A stretch of 43,412 bases of DNA from the NCBI GenBank assembly GCA_964574985.1, contig CAZNPH010000026.1, positions 1-43,412 of the forward strand, written 5' to 3'. Under the pieces are notes generated by a model, which did not search any database, had not been told where the DNA came from, and worked only from the letters and a program-made list of their open reading frames with translations. Below are positions 42,148 through 43,412 of the stretch, in pieces. Positions within the stretch are counted from its first letter, which is position 1. Each line of letters begins with the position of its first letter. This DNA comes from CAZNPH01 sp964574985 (GTDB lineage: Bacteria > Bacteroidota > Bacteroidia > Bacteroidales > SM23-62). Position numbers and translations under genes: made by a program.

Positions 42148-43340
42148 TATTCCCTGTCCAGGTATTTTTTCCTTCTTTCGATGAAATGCAGGTAGGTAAA
42201 GGCCAGGGCCAGCACCAGGGTAAGGATGATCACATAGCGCAGCGTATTGGACCCGGCCACCATCGCATCGGCGTATCTCTCCAGCTCCACATCATATATC
42301 TTTCCCAGGGTGGGTTGTGCGATGGCTCCCCCCAGGAATCCGATCCCCCCCATGATGGCGAGTCCGAGCGCCCCCGAAGTGGGTACCTTCTCGGCCACCA
42401 CACCCAGCATGTTGGGCCAGAAATAGGCGATCCCGGCGGCAAACACGGTGGCCGCGCCGAATACCCAGTATCCGTGGGAGATGCTCAGCAGGTACAGCCC
42501 GACGGCCGCCACCACTGAAGAAAGAAGCAGTACCCCGGTCCCCGACAAGCGATGGATCACGGGTCCGGCCATCAGCCGGGCAAGGGCCATGATCAGCGAC
42601 ACCCACACCAGGATCAGTATGCCCGGTGCCTCCACGCTCTCGAGCAGGGCCGCGATCCACTGGTTGGTCCCCAGCTCCACCGCGGCGGTCAGGACCATGG
42701 CCAGCGCCATGAACACGAAGAAGGGAGAAACGCAGGCCTTCAGCATTTCCTTGTATGTGTGTCCGGCCGTAACCCTTTCCGTCTCCGGGAATTTCTGGTT
42801 CAGGAACAACGCCCCGTAGATCAGGGTGGGCAGCAGCATCACGCCCGTCTGTGCCCGCCATCCGTATCCGATCTTGTTCATAAAAAACACCAGGAGTCCG
42901 CCGATCACGATCCCCGCCGGGAACCACATGTGAAAGCGGTTCAGCTTGACCGTTTTGTCCTGCGGATAGAGGGCGGTGATCAGCGGATTGCAGGCCGCCT
43001 CCACACTCCCGTTGGCCAGTCCGATAAACATGGTGGAAATGAACAGTGCCCAGAATCCCCCCGCTACCATAGTCAGTACGAGTCCGGCCACATGACAAAT
43101 CCAGGCAATGAAAATGACCCTTCCGATCCCCAGCACATCCACCAGGGGGCCGAAGATCACCATGGCCACAGTGAATCCCCAGAAAGCCGTCCCCACGATC
43201 CATCCCACCTGGGCCCCGGTGAGGTTGAATTCCTCCATCCAGGGAACAATAAAACCGCCACGGGTCCCGAAAGACAGGGCCGTGACCACCAGCGCAAGGC
43301 AGCTGGCATTGAAAAGCAAGGATTTCTTGATGTTTTCCAT
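42147..43340 (-). CDS. MFS transporter
   Basis: This 397-residue inner-membrane protein has about 12 hydrophobic segments. The first run, LALVVTALSFGTRGGFIVPW, is typical of sugar or nitrate/nitrite-type MFS proteins. GPLVDVLGIGRVIFIAW stands at the usual loop 2-3 motif position (G-x-L-x-D-x-x-G-x-R-x). A long central loop with FPETERVTAGHTYKEM separates the halves. Glycine-rich GIGFLGGAIAQPTLGKIYD is late in the protein. Substrate unknown; sugar or sugar acid is a guess from context. It is the first gene of a minus-strand pair with the dehydrogenase. Its upstream region runs into the right terminal repeat, only 18 bases before the start. Confidence 0.9.
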   Translation of the reverse strand: MENIKKSLLFNASCLALVVTALSFGTRGGFIVPWMEEFNLTGAQVGWIVGTAFWGFTVAMVIFGPLVDVLGIGRVIFIAWICHVAGLVLTMVAGGFWALFISTMFIGLANGSVEAACNPLITALYPQDKTVKLNRFHMWFPAGIVIGGLLVFFMNKIGYGWRAQTGVMLLPTLIYGALFLNQKFPETERVTAGHTYKEMLKACVSPFFVFMALAMVLTAAVELGTNQWIAALLESVEAPGILILVWVSLIMALARLMAGPVIHRLSGTGVLLLSSVVAAVGLYLLSISHGYWVFGAATVFAAGIAYFWPNMLGVVAEKVPTSGALGLAIMGGIGFLGGAIAQPTLGKIYDVELERYADAMVAGSNTLRYVIILTLVLALAFTYLHFIERRKKYLDRE

Positions 43341-43358
43341 GAGCTTGAAATGTTTTGA

Positions 43359-43411
43359 TTAGTATCTTATCAATAATGTTCTTGTATCTTTTGGCAAAAG
43401 TTTAATAATTC
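43359..43411 (-). repeat. Right copy of 53-bp terminal inverted repeat
   Basis: This is the perfect reverse complement of bases 1-53. It is AT-rich against the GC-rich MFS gene beside it, so the composition changes back within the last 70 bases of the window. It includes the same 13-bp palindrome. Identity with the left copy stops abruptly at 43359 and at base 53. Confidence 0.9.
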
Positions 43412-43412
43412 A

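Noticed and set aside
1..43412. Complete linear extrachromosomal element bounded by terminal inverted repeats
   Set aside because: No replication, partition, terminal-protein or phage genes are present, the repeats are short, and the gene content is metabolic; a contig-end effect is at least as likely.

Overview
The window reads as Bacteroidota DNA, most likely from the Bacteroidales or Marinilabiliales side. Signs of this are exported sulfatases and glycosidases (GH97, a GH140-like apiosidase, a clan GH-A enzyme), a TonB-dependent receptor, Tat-exported aldo/keto reductases, weak Shine-Dalgarno signals, and a few TTG-N20-TAnnTTTG promoters of the Bacteroides sigma type. No rRNA, tRNA or CRISPR array was seen.

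The DNA has two parts. Positions 1 to about 8,160 are AT-rich: very AT-rich to 4.2 kb, intermediate from 4.2 to 8.16 kb. They hold a TonB-dependent receptor (-), a decayed tyrosine integrase beside a structured noncoding stretch, an unknown lipoprotein, and a tight trio of glucose-1-dehydrogenase-like SDR, GH15 hydrolase and a mercuric-reductase-like flavoprotein. From about 8,220 to 43,350 the sequence is clearly GC-richer (high 50s percent by eye), with a sharp change across a 70-base gap. The two window ends carry a perfect 53-bp inverted repeat.

The GC-rich part is mostly exported carbohydrate chemistry. From 8.2 to 17.8 kb (+) lie GH97, an M1 metallopeptidase, a three-domain rhodanese, a GH140-like enzyme, a metallo-beta-lactamase-fold hydrolase, a zinc alcohol dehydrogenase and a Tat aldo/keto reductase. 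From 28.3 down to 17.8 kb (-) runs one long gene series: GAF histidine kinase, peroxiredoxin, Tat aldo/keto reductase, a gene remnant, a sulfatase, and a complete CUT1-type ABC sugar importer (binding lipoprotein, two permeases, two different ATPases). From 28.5 to 38.7 kb are a Tat sugar-isomerase-like protein, four more sulfatases, a clan GH-A lipoprotein and a small conserved-looking protein. The right end has a DoxX/TIM-barrel fusion, ribulose-phosphate 3-epimerase, a saccharopine/alanine dehydrogenase-like enzyme and an MFS transporter.

My reading is a locus for a sulfated glycan. Sulfatases and glycosidases act outside the cytoplasm, the products enter by an ABC importer instead of the usual SusC/SusD pair (none is present), and exported and cytosolic oxidoreductases process the sugars. 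The substrate cannot be told from sequence alone. The main caution is that the composition break plus the inverted terminal repeat could mean island transfer or a chimeric or fold-back assembly.
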